Below are positions 1 through 11,502 of a stretch of DNA of 64,000 bases, in pieces. The notes beneath the pieces were generated by a model. It saw only the letters and a program-made list of their open reading frames with translations, searched no databases and was not told the origin of the DNA. The stretch is from Spisula solida. Lineage: Eukaryota > Mollusca > Bivalvia > Venerida > Mactridae. The translations under genes and the position numbers were made by a program. The stretch covers positions 258,001 through 322,000 of the forward strand of contig OX365949.1 of the NCBI GenBank assembly GCA_947247005.1, read 5' to 3'. Position 1 is the stretch's first letter. Every line of letters begins with the position of its first letter.

Positions 1-593
1 CTAGGTCACTAGGTCAAATCATAGAAAACCCTTTTGTAGTCACTAGAGGTCACAATTTTGACTCAATCTTTATGAAACTTGGTCACAATGGTCATCTCAA
101 CAAAATCTAGGTCAAGTTTGATATTGGGTCATCTGGGGTCAAAAACTAGGTCACAATGTCAAATAATAGAAAAACTTTGTGTAGTCACTAGAGGTCACAA
201 TATTGGCCTAATCTGTATGAAACTTGGTCACAATGATCATCTTAACAATATCTAGGTCAAGTTTGATATTGGGTCATCTTGGGTCAAAAACTAGGTCACA
301 TGGTTAAATCATAGAAAAACCTTGTGTAGTCACTAGAGGTCACAATGTCGACCTTATCTTTATGAAACTTGGTCACAATGATCATCTCAACAAAATCTAG
401 GCCAAGTTTGATATTGGTTTATCTGGGGTCAAAAACTAGGTCATTAAGTCAAATCATATAAAAACCTTGTGTAGTCACTAGAGGTCAAAATATTTTCCTT
501 ATCTGTATGAAACTTGGTCACAATGATCATCTCTACAAAATCTAGGTCAAGTTCGACAGGTGAGCGACCTAGGGCCCTTTGGGCCCTCTTGTT
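1..593 (+). repeat. AGGTCA-rich dispersed repeat (element A, left-truncated by window)
   Basis: About four diverged units of roughly 140 bp carry the recurring words CTAGGTCA, GGTCACAATG and AACTTGGTCA. The right end is AGGTGAGCGACC followed by the palindrome GGGCCCTTTGGGCCC and CTCTTGTT, the same terminus that starts the reverse-oriented copies at 50644 and 52504. It is non-coding. The left end lies outside the window. Confidence 0.85.
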
Positions 594-690
594 GAAATTG
601 CCGTTCTTTTCTTGTGTTCTCATATTTTTTTGTTAACTGTATCATCATTATTGGAAGAAGGACGCTTTAAGGCTTTACCAGGAGTGACAT

Positions 691-2816
691 TTTTAGCTCA
701 CCTGCCACAAAGTGGCAAGGTGAGCTTTTGTGATTGTTTTTTGTCCGTCGTCCGTCTGTCAGTCTGTCCGTTAGCTTTTTCACCGTTAACATTCTAGCAC
801 TCTCAATTTTGCTTTGATCTTCATCAAACTTGGTCAGTAGTTGTATCTCAATGAAATATAGGTCAAGTTCGAATATGGGTCATATGGTGTTAAAAACTAG
901 GTCAAGAGGTCAAATAATAGGAAAACCATGTTAACACTCTGGAGGCCACATTTTTGCTTTGATCTTCATCAAACTTGGTTAGTAGTTGTATCTCAATGAA
1001 ATCTAGGTCAAGTTTGAAGTTGGGGTCATGGGGGGTCAAAAACTAGGTCAATAGGCCAAATAATAGGAAAACCTTGTTAACACTCTGGAGGTCACATTTT
1101 TGCTTTAATCTTCATGAAGTTTAGTCAAAATGTTTATCTTGGTGACATTAAGGTCAAGTTCGAAGTTGGGTCATGTGGGGTCAAAAACTAGATCAAAAGG
1201 TCAAATAAAGGAAAACCTTGTTAACACTCTGGAGGCCACATTTTTGCTTTGATCTTCGTCAAACTTGGTTAGTAGTTGTATCTCAATGAAATCTATGTCA
1301 AGTTTGAAGTTGGGTCATGTGCGGTCAAAAACTAGGTCAAAAGGTCTAATAATAGCAAAACCTTGTTAAGACTCAGGAGGTCACATTTTTGCTTTAATCT
1401 TCATGAAGTTAAGTCAAAATGTTTATCTTGATGACCTTAAGGTCAAGTTCGAAGTTAGGTCAAGTGGGGTCAAAAACTAGGTCAAAAGGTCAAATAGTAG
1501 GAAAACCTTGTTAACACTCTGGAGGTCACATTTTTGCTTAATCTTCATGAAGTTAAGTCAAAATGTTTATCTTGATGACCTTAAGGTCAAGTTCGAAGTT
1601 GGGTCAAGTGGGGTCAAAAACTAGGTCAAAAGGTCAAATAGTAGGAAAACCTTGTTAACACTCTGGAGGTCACATTTTTGCTTAATCTTCATGAAGTTAA
1701 GTCAAAATGTTTATCTTGATGACCTTAAGGTCAATTTCGAAGTTGGGTCATGCGGGGTCAAAAACTAGGTCAAAAGGTCAAATAGTAGGAAAACATTGTT
1801 AACACTGGCAGTCACATATTTGTTTTGATCTTCACCAAACTTGGTCAGTAGTTGTGTCTAAATGACATCTAGGCCAAATGCGAAGTTGGGTCAGGTTGGG
1901 TCAAAAACTAGGCCAAAAGGTCAAATAATAGCAAAACATTGTTAACACTCTAGAGGTAATATTTTTGCTTTGATCTTCACCAAACTTGGTCAGGAGTTGT
2001 ATCTCAATGACATCTAGGTCAAGTGAGAAGTTGGGTCATGTGTGGTCAACAACTAGGTCAAAAGGTCAAATAATAGAAAAACCTTATTAACACTCTGGCG
2101 GCCATATTTTTGCTTTTATCTTGATCAACTTTGGTCAAAATGTCTATCTTGATGACCATAAGGGCAAGTTTGAAGTTGTCAGGGTTCCCACGGGTAGGGA
2201 AAAGTCAGGGAAAAACATAATTTTTTCAAGGTCAGGGAAAAGTCAGGGAATTATGAAATTAGTCAGGGAAATTTGGAAATTGAGCAAAAGTCGGGGAAAA
2301 GTCAGGGAATTTTTCATTGAAGCTGTCGCTAAGTGTCATTTCCTTTGAAGAAAATACCTAAGACTGAAAAAAATTTGCGCTTGCTATGCTCGCTCAGAGT
2401 ATTTCTAAGTTGTATTAAATTAATGTTAATCAACATACTGCTAACCTAAACTCTTTTGTTTCATATAGAGCAAATAAAGCCTCCTTTTCTCGATTTTATT
2501 GCCATATTTTGCTCTAACGAAAAGACGCCGATGTCGCCCAATCGCTCTAAAAAGTCAGGGTAAACTGCTCTGTGGTCAGGGAAAAGTCAGGGAATTTTGT
2601 CTACGAAAATTTGTGGGAGCTCTGGTTGGGTCATGTGGGTAAAAAACTAAGTCAATATGTCAAATAATAGCAAAACCTGTTTAACACTCTGGAGGCCTCA
2701 GTTTTGCTTTAACCTTCATCAAGTAAAGTCAATATGTTTATCTTGATGACCTTAAGGTCAAGTTCAAAGGCCATGTTTAGCAGGTGAGCGCTCAAGGATC
2801 TATGATCCTCTTGTTA
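691..2816 (+). repeat. AGGTCA-rich dispersed repeat (element B, complete)
   Basis: It begins TTAGCTCACC with a near-palindrome (GCTCACCTGCCAC, AAA, GTGGCAAGGTGAGC), then a CCGTCGTCCGTC-rich stretch. Diverged tandem units of about 145 bp follow, and it ends GGATCTATGATCCTCTTGTTA. Units contain GGTCAAAAACTAGGTCA and AGGTCAAAAGGTCA. It is interrupted at 2179-2624 by an unrelated insert. No coding potential seen. DNA from 2817 to 3317 shows nothing recognisable apart from three diverged AATTGTGAAG(G)GG repeats near 3206-3270. Confidence 0.85.
2179..2624. mobile_element. Small insert with GTCAGGGAA repeats inside element B
   Basis: A 446-bp segment begins TCAGGGTTCCCACG and ends TGTGGGAGCTCTG, giving short imperfect inverted ends. 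It is flanked by GTTG on both sides (2175-2178 and 2625-2628), and the host repeat resumes with GTTGGGTCATG. The interior is dominated by GTCAGGGAAAAGTCAGGGAA words. It is probably a non-autonomous DNA element; the 4-bp duplication is short enough that chance is possible. Confidence 0.55.
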
Positions 2817-3317
2817 TGGTATTTCAACTTCTCAAACACGCTCATTTTGAAAATTGACGACCATTGACGAACACTATAGAAAACTTCACGAAAATCGCTC
2901 ACCTTTCCACGTTCAGGTGAAATGTTTATATCGACACCGTTCTGTAAGGTGTGCGTGAGAAACAAATACTCGTGATAATCACTTACCAACACGAAAATAA
3001 ACAAATTTTTCGGCGATTAATTTGACAACTTTGGTGGCGATATCGTCAGACTTTTTGGACTGACGAACTGCGGAGATTCGTCGGCCCGAAATGGACGCTC
3101 GTTGGCCATGTCCGATGGTCCGACGGCTTTCGCCATGACTGGAATATATCATTTTTATCTATGTTTGGTTTGTTTGGTGCTTTGTGGTGAAGTTTATTTA
3201 CAAAACCAAAGGGCCAATTCTAATTGTGAAGGGGCCTTTAGAAATTGTGAAAGGGGCCTGTAGGAAATTGTGAAGTCAATACTCACAACTCGTATATAGT
3301 GAAAAAAAGCCCTGACC

Positions 3318-4120
3318 GGCAACAGTTAACCCATGAGAATGGTACAATAATTGTGATGGTGTTTTAGTTAACCCATGAGGATGGTACAACAATTGTGACA
3401 GTGTTTTAGTTAACCCATGAGAATAATACAATAATTGTAATGGTGTTTTAGTTAACCCATGAGGATGGTACAATAATTGTGACGGTGTTTTAGTTAACCC
3501 ATGAGGATGGTACAACAATTGTGACGGTGTTTTAGTTAACCCATGAGGATGGTACAACAATTGTGACGGTGTTCTAGTTTACCCATGAGGATGGTACAAC
3601 AATTGTCACGGTGTTTTAGTTAACCCATGAGGATGGTACAACAATTGTGACGGTGTATTAGTTAACCCATGAGGATGGTACAACAATTGTGACGGTGTTT
3701 AAGTTAACCAATGCGGATGGTACAACAATTGTGACGGTGTTTTAGTTAACCCATGAGGATGGTACAAATGTGATGGTGTTTTAGTTAACCCATGAGAATA
3801 ATACAATAATTGTGATGGTGTTTTAGTTAACCCATGAGGATGGTACAACAATTGTGACGGTGTTTTAGTTAACCCATGAGGATGGTACAATAATTGTGAC
3901 GGTGTTTTTGTTAACCCATGAGGATGGTACAATAATTGTGACTGTGTTTTAGTTAACCCATGAGGATGGTACAATAATTGTGATGGTGTTTTAGTTAACC
4001 CATGAGGATGGTACAATAATTGTGAATGTGCTTTAGTTAACCCATGAGGATGGTACAATAATTGTGATGGTGTTTTAGTTAACCCATGAGGATGGTACAA
4101 TAACTGTGACGGTGTTTTAA
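3318..4120. repeat. Minisatellite, 42-bp unit
   Basis: About 19 copies of a 42-bp unit containing GTTAACCCATGAGGATGGTA and AATTGTGACGGTGTTTTA. Because 42 is divisible by three, the minus strand shows long open frames of a repeated 14-residue word; these are not genes. The array ends about 18 bp before the splice acceptor of the first visible CDCA7 exon, so it lies in a CDCA7 intron. Confidence 0.97.
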
Positions 4121-4138
4121 TGGTTGGTATATTTACAG

Positions 4139-4225
4139 GGAACTACGTGTCACCAGTGTCGACAGAAGACCAATGATATGAAGACTATATGTAGAGCTGA
4201 GGGATGTTACGGTGTTAGAGGGCAG
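4139..4225 (+). CDS. CDCA7: CDCA7 exon: first zinc-finger part
   Basis: Acceptor ATTTACAG precedes GGA; donor CAG|GTACAG follows. The 29 codons read in phase 0 include [20 protein letters not shown] and end CYGVRGQ, matching the start of the CDCA7 finger. Confidence 0.95.
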
Positions 4226-7200
4226 GTACAGGACTTAGTTCACTTTGGGTTTTCAGAAATATAATTGTTCAACCTGTCTTAAGTTGCCAGTCAATTGATC
4301 AATCAAAGGTGGCTGTTTACAGCAAGTAGCTGTATAAATCAAACATGTGTATCTTAGTAAAAATGTCCCATTTTGTTTCAATACTATTTGGCTGTATGAT
4401 TCATTAAAGAAGAGGTGAATATATTCCAGTTTTATAAGTTTGACTGAAACATGCCCTACCCAGAGTATACATGTAATATGTGTAAGATTGGCTGGTTTAG
4501 GTTGATACCACATGTCATATTATTATGTGCATATTCCTATTGAAAGAAATGACCAGAAAATAACTGCATGGAAATAGTAAAAACAGTTGAGGATAATGTA
4601 CGGGTGCTTACCTGTGTATGAATCACCAGTACATGGTACAGAGATAGTTACTGTAATACCTCTGATTGATATGTTTTCAGTTTTGTGGACCATGTTTGAA
4701 GAACAGATACGGTGAAGATGCAAAGGAGGCATTGAAGAACCCTGTAAGTAAAAGTATTGTTTGTACACCATTCTGTGACAGATGTTGGACTTTTAGGAGT
4801 CCAACCAATTACAGCAGTTGGTAAGAGTACTAGAATGCCATCAGGCTGATCCATATCCTAAGGTAGGGTTGATTGTGTTATACTGTCGTACTGGTTACAG
4901 TCATATCATTGTATGTTGAAAAGTTGTCAGATCTACTGTCATACTGGTTACAGTAATATCATTGTATGTTGAAAAGTTGTCAGATCTACTGTCATACTGG
5001 TTACAGTAATATCATTGCATGTTGAAAAGTTGTCAGTTGTGCTTATGGAACAGTAGAGTTACCCTATGAGTTTTATTAGCTCACCTGCCACAAAGTGGCA
5101 AGGTGAGCTTTTGTGATTGTTTTTTGTCCGTCGTCCGTCTGTCAGTCCTTTAGCTTTTACACCGTTAACACTCTAGCACTCTCAATTTTGGTTTGATCTT
5201 CATCAAAGTCAAAATGTTTATCTTGATGTCCTTAAGGTCAAGTTCGAAGTTGGGTCATGTGGGGGTCAAAAACTAGGTCAAAAGGTCAAATAATAGGAAA
5301 ACCTTGTTAAGACTCTGGGGGCCACCTGCTAGCTTTAATCTTCATGAAGTTTGGTCAAAATGTATATCTTGGTGACCTTAAGGTCAAATGTAAAGTTGGG
5401 TCATGTGGGGTCAAAAACTAGATCAAAAGGTCAAATAATAACACTTTTGAGGTCACATTTTTGCTTTGATCTTCACCAAACTTGGTCAGTAGTTGTATCT
5501 TAATGAAATCTAGGCCAAGTTCGAAGTTGGGTCATGTGGGGTCAAAAACTAGGTCAAAAGGTCAAATAATAGAAACACCTTATTAACACTCTTGAGGCCA
5601 TATTTTTGCTTTAATCTTCATCATCTTTGGTCAAAATGTTTATCTTGATGACCTTAAGGTCACGTTTGAAGTCAGGTCATGTGGCTAAAAAACTAGGTCA
5701 ATATGACAAATAATAGCAAAACCTTTTTAACACTCTGGAGGCCTCAGTTTTGCTTTAACCTTCAAGTTTAGTCAAAATGTTTATCTTGATGACCTTAGGT
5801 CGAGTTCAAAGTTTTGCCATGTTTAGCAGGTGAGCGCCCAAGGATCTATGATCCTCTTGTTAAATACCTAATTAAAATTTGTCAAAACCCAAACAAAACT
5901 GAAACTCAGTGGTAAAATACCCAATGGACTCGAGCCATATCTGTTGCTGTAGAATGTTGTTACATGTATTTTGTAGAGTTGGTGTTGCCCACCGTGTAGA
6001 GACATCTGTAACTGTAGTTTCTGTCGTAAACGTAAAGGGAAGACCTGTACTGGTATCTTGATACATCTAGCCAAGGAAAGTGGATTCGACAATGTCAATG
6101 ATTATTTACAAAGGTTTGTAAATCAATGCTTCATACCAAATATGGGTTTTTAGCTCACCTTAGCACCAAGTACTCAAGGTGATCTATTGTGATCGCCCTA
6201 TGTCTATAGGTTCATAACTGGGTCATTTTGGGTCAAATACTAGGTCACAAGGTCACATCAAAGAAAAATATTGTTAACTCTCCAATGGTCACACTTTTTG
6301 TCTGATCTTTATGAAACTTGGTCACAATGTTTGTCTCTATAAAATCTAGGTCATGTTCGCAATTGGGTCACCTGGCGTTAAAAACTAGGTGACCAGGTCA
6401 CATTGAAGAAAAACCTTGTTTATACTCTTGAGGTCACATGTTTTACCTCATCTTTATAAACCTGGCCACAAAGTGTGTACAGTATAACCTCCCGAAACGG
6501 CACCTCTGAGAAGCGACAACCTCCGAGGAGCGGCACTTTTATTTCCCCCCGTTTGTTTTCACTCTTATTTTGACCTCCGTAGAACGACACCTCCGCAGAG
6601 CGGCAAACGGCCGTTAAAATTGTATACCTTTTGTATGGTTTACCTCTGAGAAGCGACAGGTGTGTTTGTACAACGGCATATTCACATGTGTTTACATAAC
6701 TCCATACGATGGTGTTTTCTATTTTTCGCACCTTCGTGGATTATAATAATTATCGCTCTTCAGGTAGCCACGAGCGCAAGTAAATTAGCGACTGTCTTTG
6801 TGATCAGTTAGACAAAATGACACAGTAACACCATACATGATGAGATGCATAAAAGTCGATTTTTTTTAAATCAAAGTCGTAATTAATAATTGTAAATGAA
6901 ATATCAATACGCGCTTATAAATCAGTATAAGAATGGAAATTCACGTACACGTCGTGTTAATGGTTAATCACGTCGTCTTAAACTGTCATTTTCAGCATAT
7001 GCACAGAAAAGTTCAGTTACACGCGAGAGGTAAACAAATTACCGATCACGTGTGCAAATTGTGTAGTGAGCGTATGACGTAATAGAGATTTTAACACTTT
7101 GAAGGTGAACAATTCAATTGAATTCGGCATGTGCGTAAAATAATATGGATTCGGTTTATAATGTTGAGAATTGCTAGACCCGTGAAATGTAAGCATTTTT

Positions 7201-9369
7201 GTATCTAATCATTGATCTTATTAATTAAATAATCGTCAGAATTATGTCGCTATGAGTAGATCTAATTTTATGCATTTAATCACAAACAAACGACATCGAT
7301 TAAGATTACCGGGATTATGTACACTCGATAGTCTATGAACGACATTCTGAAAAAGTCGACCTCTACAGAGCAACACCTCCGCAGAGCGACAGTTTTTTTT
7401 GCCTCCGCCGGATGTCGCTCTACGGAGGTTATACTATATTTGTAAAATCTTCATCAAATATCAGGGTCATATCATAGCAAATACTGATTCTGCCTTAACT
7501 GCTAGTCATTAGGTGAGCGCTTTAGGGTCAATGACCCTCTTGTTACTATTTGCTGTAAAATCACATATTTTCATGGGTATTAAATTACACAAATTTTGAT
7601 AAAAATGCATTTTCATTAGGTCAAAAGTTTGAGGATTGCAGAACATGAAAGGATAAACCCATGTCTGAATTAGGGGGAGGGGGGAGTCGATCAATTGTGG
7701 GATTATATTTCGTGGTAGAGTTCAGCAATGAAAATTCAGCTCCCTTGAAAAATAATGGTTTTACTGTATGAGACATGAGCAGGATTGACTGTACAATGAT
7801 TGCTAGGTTTTACAGTATGAGACATGGGCAGGATTGACTGTACAATGATTGCTAGGTTTTACAGTATGAGACATGGGCAGGATTGACTGTACAATGATTG
7901 CTAGGTTTTACAGTATGAGACATGGGCAGGATTGACTGTACAATGATTGCTAGGTTTTACAGTATGAGACATGAGCAGGATTGACTGTACAATGATTGCT
8001 AGGTTTTACAGTATGAGACATGGGCAGGATTGACTGTACAATGATTGCTAGGTTTTACAGTATGAGACATGGGCAGGATTGACTGTACAATGATTGCTAG
8101 GTTTTACAGTATGAGACATGAGCAGGATTGACTGTACAATGATTGCTAGGTTTTACAGTATGAGACATGAGCAGGGTTGACTGTACAATGATTGCTAGGT
8201 TTTACTGTATGAGACATGAGCAGGATGAGACATGAGCAGGATTGACTGTACAATGATTGCTAGGTTTTACAGTATGAGACATGAGCAGGATTGACTGTAC
8301 AATGATTGCTAGGTTTTACTGTATGAGACATGAGCAGGATTGACTGTACAATGATTGCTAGGTTTTACTGTATGAGACATGAGCAGGATTGACTGTACAA
8401 TGATTGCTAGGTTTTACTGTATGAGACATGGGCAGGATTGACTGTACAATGATTGCTAGGTTTTATAGTATGAGACATGGGCAGGATTGACTGTACAATG
8501 ATTGCTAGGTTTTACAGTATGAGACATGAGCAGGATTGACTGTACAATGATTGCTAGGTTTTACAGTATGAGACATGGGCAGGATTGACTGTACAATGAT
8601 TGCTAGGTTTTACAGTATGAGACATGGGCAGGATTGACTGTACAATGATTGCTAGGTTTTACAGTATGAGACATGAGCAGGATTGACTGTACAATGATTG
8701 CTAGGTTTTACAGTATGAGACATGAGCAGGATTGACTGTACAATGATTGCTAGGTTTTACAGTATGAGACATGGGCAGGATTGACTGTACAATGATTGCT
8801 AGGTTTTACTGTATGAGACATGAGCAGGATTGACTGTACAATGATTGCTAGGTTTTACTGTATGAGACATGAGCAGGATTGACTGTACAATGATTGCTAG
8901 TTCAACATTTAAGCCCTCTTCAAAAAAAAGTGGTATCAATTTGTTGTATACAATCCTGTTGATAAGTCTGTCAGTAAATCAAATCTGGCCCGATTGATAA
9001 ATGCAAAACACGCGAGTCTACATTCCTGGACCAGTTGAGTATATGCTGCTGATAAACAGTTTGACCTTGGAACATATGTGACCAGACCTGGAAAATTCCA
9101 CACAATCTTTAGTGACCATTATGGACAGCAGCTAGGATTCAATCTTGGGTTTTGACATGCCAAAGTTGTTCCAAATGGAATTGATATACCTCCCTTGTTT
9201 TGCACTCAGTGCTCATGGGTGCCATTTGTTCTGAGTCTATGAGCAAACGCGTCTCTCTAGAATCTTGACTGAATGTTTGTACCTATGTAGTTTACATAAT
9301 TTTATTTATATACATGTGAAGTTGGTACTATGTTTGATTTTCAGTTTAAAGCAGAAAGCTACATGTTAA
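4139..9369 (+). CDS. CDCA7: CDCA7/CDCA7L-like protein, C-terminal zinc-finger part (5' exons outside or not seen)
   Basis: CDCA7 family proteins are nuclear zinc-finger proteins that partner the HELLS/LSH remodeller in maintaining DNA methylation; the human ICF3 disease residues lie in this domain. Four exons are seen: 4139-4225, 4681-4743, 5977-6113 and 9345-9369. Together they encode [70 protein letters not shown] and the tail [11 protein letters not shown] then stop. This is colinear with the vertebrate 4CXXC_R1 finger and its C-terminus, with all zinc-ligand cysteines apparent. Introns are GT-AG and the phases close (0, 0, 2). No N-terminal exon was recognised in 1-4138. They may lie upstream, or be too poorly conserved to see. 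Introns hold an AGGTCA element, a TIR element and two minisatellites. Confidence 0.95.
4681..4743 (+). CDS. CDCA7: CDCA7 exon: middle of zinc finger
   Basis: Acceptor GTTTTCAG, donor CCT|GTAAGT. It encodes 21 residues, [20 protein letters not shown] plus P, matching the family segment FCGPCLRNRYGE. Confidence 0.95.
4881..5033. repeat. Three-copy tandem repeat, 53-bp unit
   Basis: Three near-identical copies containing TACTGGTTACAGT, ATATCATTG and TGTTGAAAAGTTGTCAGATC lie in the CDCA7 intron between the second and third exons. Confidence 0.9.
5087..5862 (+). repeat. AGGTCA-rich dispersed repeat (element C)
   Basis: Same architecture as element B: TTAGCTCACC hairpin, CCGTCGTCCGTC stretch, diverged AGGTCA units, and terminus GGATCTATGATCCTCTTGTTA. 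It lies in a CDCA7 intron. Confidence 0.88.
5977..6113 (+). CDS. CDCA7: CDCA7 exon: core of zinc finger and helical tail
   Basis: Acceptor TTTTGTAG, donor AAAG|GTTTGT. The 45 codons plus 2 nt include [20 protein letters not shown], then [20 protein letters not shown] and YLQ. The split codon AG|T supplies a Ser that joins the last exon. Confidence 0.96.
6150..7545 (+). repeat. AGGTCA-type repeat (element D) interrupted by a TIR element
   Basis: It starts TTTTAGCTCACCTTAGCACC, carries AACTTGGTCACAATG-type units to about 6479, and resumes near 7437 with ATATCAGGGTCATATCATAG. It ends AGGTGAGCGCTTTAGGGTCAATGACCCTCTTGTTA, again a palindrome plus CTCTTGTTA. The middle is the insertion at 6480-7436. 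Confidence 0.75.
6480..7436. mobile_element. TA-flanked inverted-repeat element (957 bp)
   Basis: The left end reads TA|CAGTATAACCTCC and the right end GGAGGTTATACTA|TA, so the terminal inverted repeats differ at one base. Subterminal words GAGAAGCGACA and CCTCCGCAGAGCGACA recur at both ends. The TA duplication and CAGT start fit a Tc1/mariner-type non-autonomous element. No transposase frame is visible. It is inserted into element D. Confidence 0.8.
7760..8909. repeat. Minisatellite, 49-bp unit
   Basis: About 23 highly uniform copies of a 49-bp unit containing GTATGAGACATG, GCAGGATTGACTGTACAATG and ATTGCTAGGTTTTAC. Units vary mainly at two sites (ACAGTA/ACTGTA and GGGCAGG/GAGCAGG). One partial extra copy sits near 8216-8232. 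It lies in the last CDCA7 intron. Confidence 0.98.
9345..9369 (+). CDS. CDCA7: CDCA7 terminal coding exon
   Basis: Acceptor GATTTTCAG at 9336-9344. One nucleotide completes Ser, then LKQKATC and TAA (9367-9369). This parallels the vertebrate ending with SLKQ shortly before the stop, and the phase matches the preceding exon. Confidence 0.85.
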
Positions 9370-9576
9370 CCTATGGTGGGAACTGGATCCTTGATTGTCT
9401 GGATGTGGAATTTAGATTGCTCGCATCTTCTGAAGAAATAGTCCATATTGAATATATTCAATATATTCATATATACATGTATATGTCATGTTGCGTTTGT
9501 TATTACTAAAGCTAAATGTGTGTTTTCGCCTGCTACAAACAAGTATTAGCGACTTATTCATGGTAGTTTACTGTTT

Positions 9577-9795
9577 GCTTCATGTGTGAGACGTGTCATG
9601 TGTGAGACGTGTCATGTGTGAGACGTGTCATGTGTGAGACGTGTCATGTGTGAGACGTGTCATGTGTGAGACATGTCATGTGTGAGACGTGTCATGTGTG
9701 AGACGTGTCATGTGTGAGACGTGTCATGTGTGAGACATGTCATGTGTGAGACGTGTCATGTGTGAGACGTGTCATGTGTGAGACGTGTCATGTGT
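9577..9795. repeat. Tandem repeat, 16-bp unit
   Basis: About 13 copies of GTGTGAGACGTGTCAT with occasional G-to-A changes. The position, downstream of the CDCA7 stop, suggests it may be transcribed in the 3' UTR. Confidence 0.97.
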
Positions 9796-10049
9796 GAGAC
9801 ATGCTATATTTTGTTGACTTTGTGTAAAAGTTTAAATGCTTAGAATCATGAACAAATGTTATGGTGACGAATGTAAATCATAACTTCCGAAAATTCATGT
9901 TTATGTCTTGTTTCTGAAGCAAGAATGTGTATAGATAGGATAATGTTATCAGAGTTGCTGATGGCTGACCTTAAATTATTGTATGTTTGGAGTTACCTTC
10001 AAACAAACATGTTTCAGTAGGGATTTTTATGTACAAATGGTGTAAAACA

Positions 10050-10055
10050 AATAAA
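10050..10055 (+). terminator. Candidate poly(A) signal for CDCA7
   Basis: AATAAA lies about 680 bp after the CDCA7 stop. It is the canonical hexamer, but no transcript evidence is available. Sequence from 10056 to 10690 shows no gene. Confidence 0.35.
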
Positions 10056-11013
10056 AGTCTCAAAGGCTATATTAATATGAACTAAGGCATTGCCTAATTG
10101 GGGATTTAATAGATACTGCATAACAGGTCAGCAATGTTTGTAGATACGCTGAGTAAATTATACTTTGAAGTTAGATGATAAATTGAGTTCATTATCGGCA
10201 ATCAGTTAAAATTTTAAAGTAGAAAATAACATACACAAAATGAAAAATACACAATTAGGCCATCTTCCTTTTTCCCTTGAGACCAAAAATAAATTTCCAT
10301 CATAAATTTAGCCTGGCAACTTAACAGCGATATAATCCAAACTGGGACTTGAACCCAGAATTACCGGTATTAAAAACACCAGTCGTCATTCATTTGACCA
10401 TTTTGATGAGCAGTGTTGCAATGTCACCAAGCTATGTTTTTTTGTCAATTAAATCCCTCACAAATATTACAAATTGCTGACAATATAAATTAACTGCAAA
10501 TTATATGACCAGGTAATTGATTACTTATTAAATATTATGAAATAACAAACTTCAATTAAAAAAAACAATTAGGCCCTCCTGCTTTCAAACGCAGGACTCA
10601 GGACTTGGGACCTGATGATGGCGCAGTTACCTAATGTTTTTCTACTTCAAATTTAGAAAAATAAAGTGATTTTTTAGGAATTTGTTATCACATTCATTTG
10701 TAAAAAAACAAAATAAAACGAAACATCCCCAGTAACAATAACAGTAAATCTCTTGAAGAGTCATTTTTACCCAATTTACAAACTTTAATGAATTCTATTT
10801 CTTGCGGAAGTCTGGGAAAAATTTGTGCAGGCTCATTCACTTCTTGGGGAAAAGTTACGCAGTGGCCACCTGATGCTATTCCGCCGTGTTTAAGCATATG
10901 AATATTCATACATGGAGAAATTCTACATATCAATTATTGCTCAACAACGGATAGGCCTTTTAATTCATCAGACATTAAACCAGGGTCCATATTATTCTGT
11001 GCAGAAAACATTT

Positions 11014-11502
11014 TTAAAACCGACTTGTCTCTTGCACAACGCATGCCGAACTTTTATCAAGTTTTAGATTTAATCTAGTTTCATTACATATGGAGCATGT
11101 TTCAAAATCATAGGACATTTGTTCCAGTTCAAAGGCCCTAATACAGTCCATTGCTTTGTTAAATTGTCGATCTTCAGTAAGCGGAGGTGCATCAGGAATA
11201 TCGGTCGACCTACCACCTAATTTCTTTTCTGTCCTTTTTATGCAACTGTTAATTTTGTTTCTGCGATTTGTTCTTTGATACCGAGTTTCATTTTCTTGAG
11301 TATCAACATGGAACCAGAGGCCTAATTTTCTACATATATCAATTTGTTTGTCCTGAATTACCGGGTCGATTATTTTGTTGGTTGTTTCACTGTCCAAAGT
11401 AGAACTATATTCAGACACATTTAATTTTCTCATTTTAGAACAATTATTTGTATTTGGGGATGGTTGACCTGGATTTTGACTGGTATATGCTGTGAAGGAC
11501 AA
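11014..11502 (-). pseudogene. Middle piece of Helentron-like ORF
   Basis: An open frame of 162 residues containing KIIDPVIQDKQIDICRKLGL, a basic stretch, and CSICNETRLNLKLDKSS. After this the expected Cys-rich continuation RCARDKSVLKMFSAQNNMDP is found in another frame, so a frameshift lies near 11040. I recognise it by its linkage to the OTU and DUF6570-like parts. Confidence 0.65.

Noticed and set aside
3276..4100. Minus-strand open frames with repeated LTKTPSQLLYHPHG word
   Set aside because: They arise from a 42-bp tandem array divisible by three; no splice sites, start context or non-repeat coding sequence support them.
7760..8909. CRISPR-like regular repeats
   Set aside because: Units are contiguous with no unique spacers and the genome is eukaryotic; this is a minisatellite.
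9345..9480. Reading 9345 onward as [20 protein letters not shown]
   Set aside because: The phase carried from the previous CDCA7 exon gives [12 protein letters not shown], which matches the family C-terminus; the longer frame is out of phase.
10310..10375. Reverse-oriented tRNA-like B box (GGACTTGAACCC)
   Set aside because: Only one box is convincing and no SINE body or tail is seen nearby.
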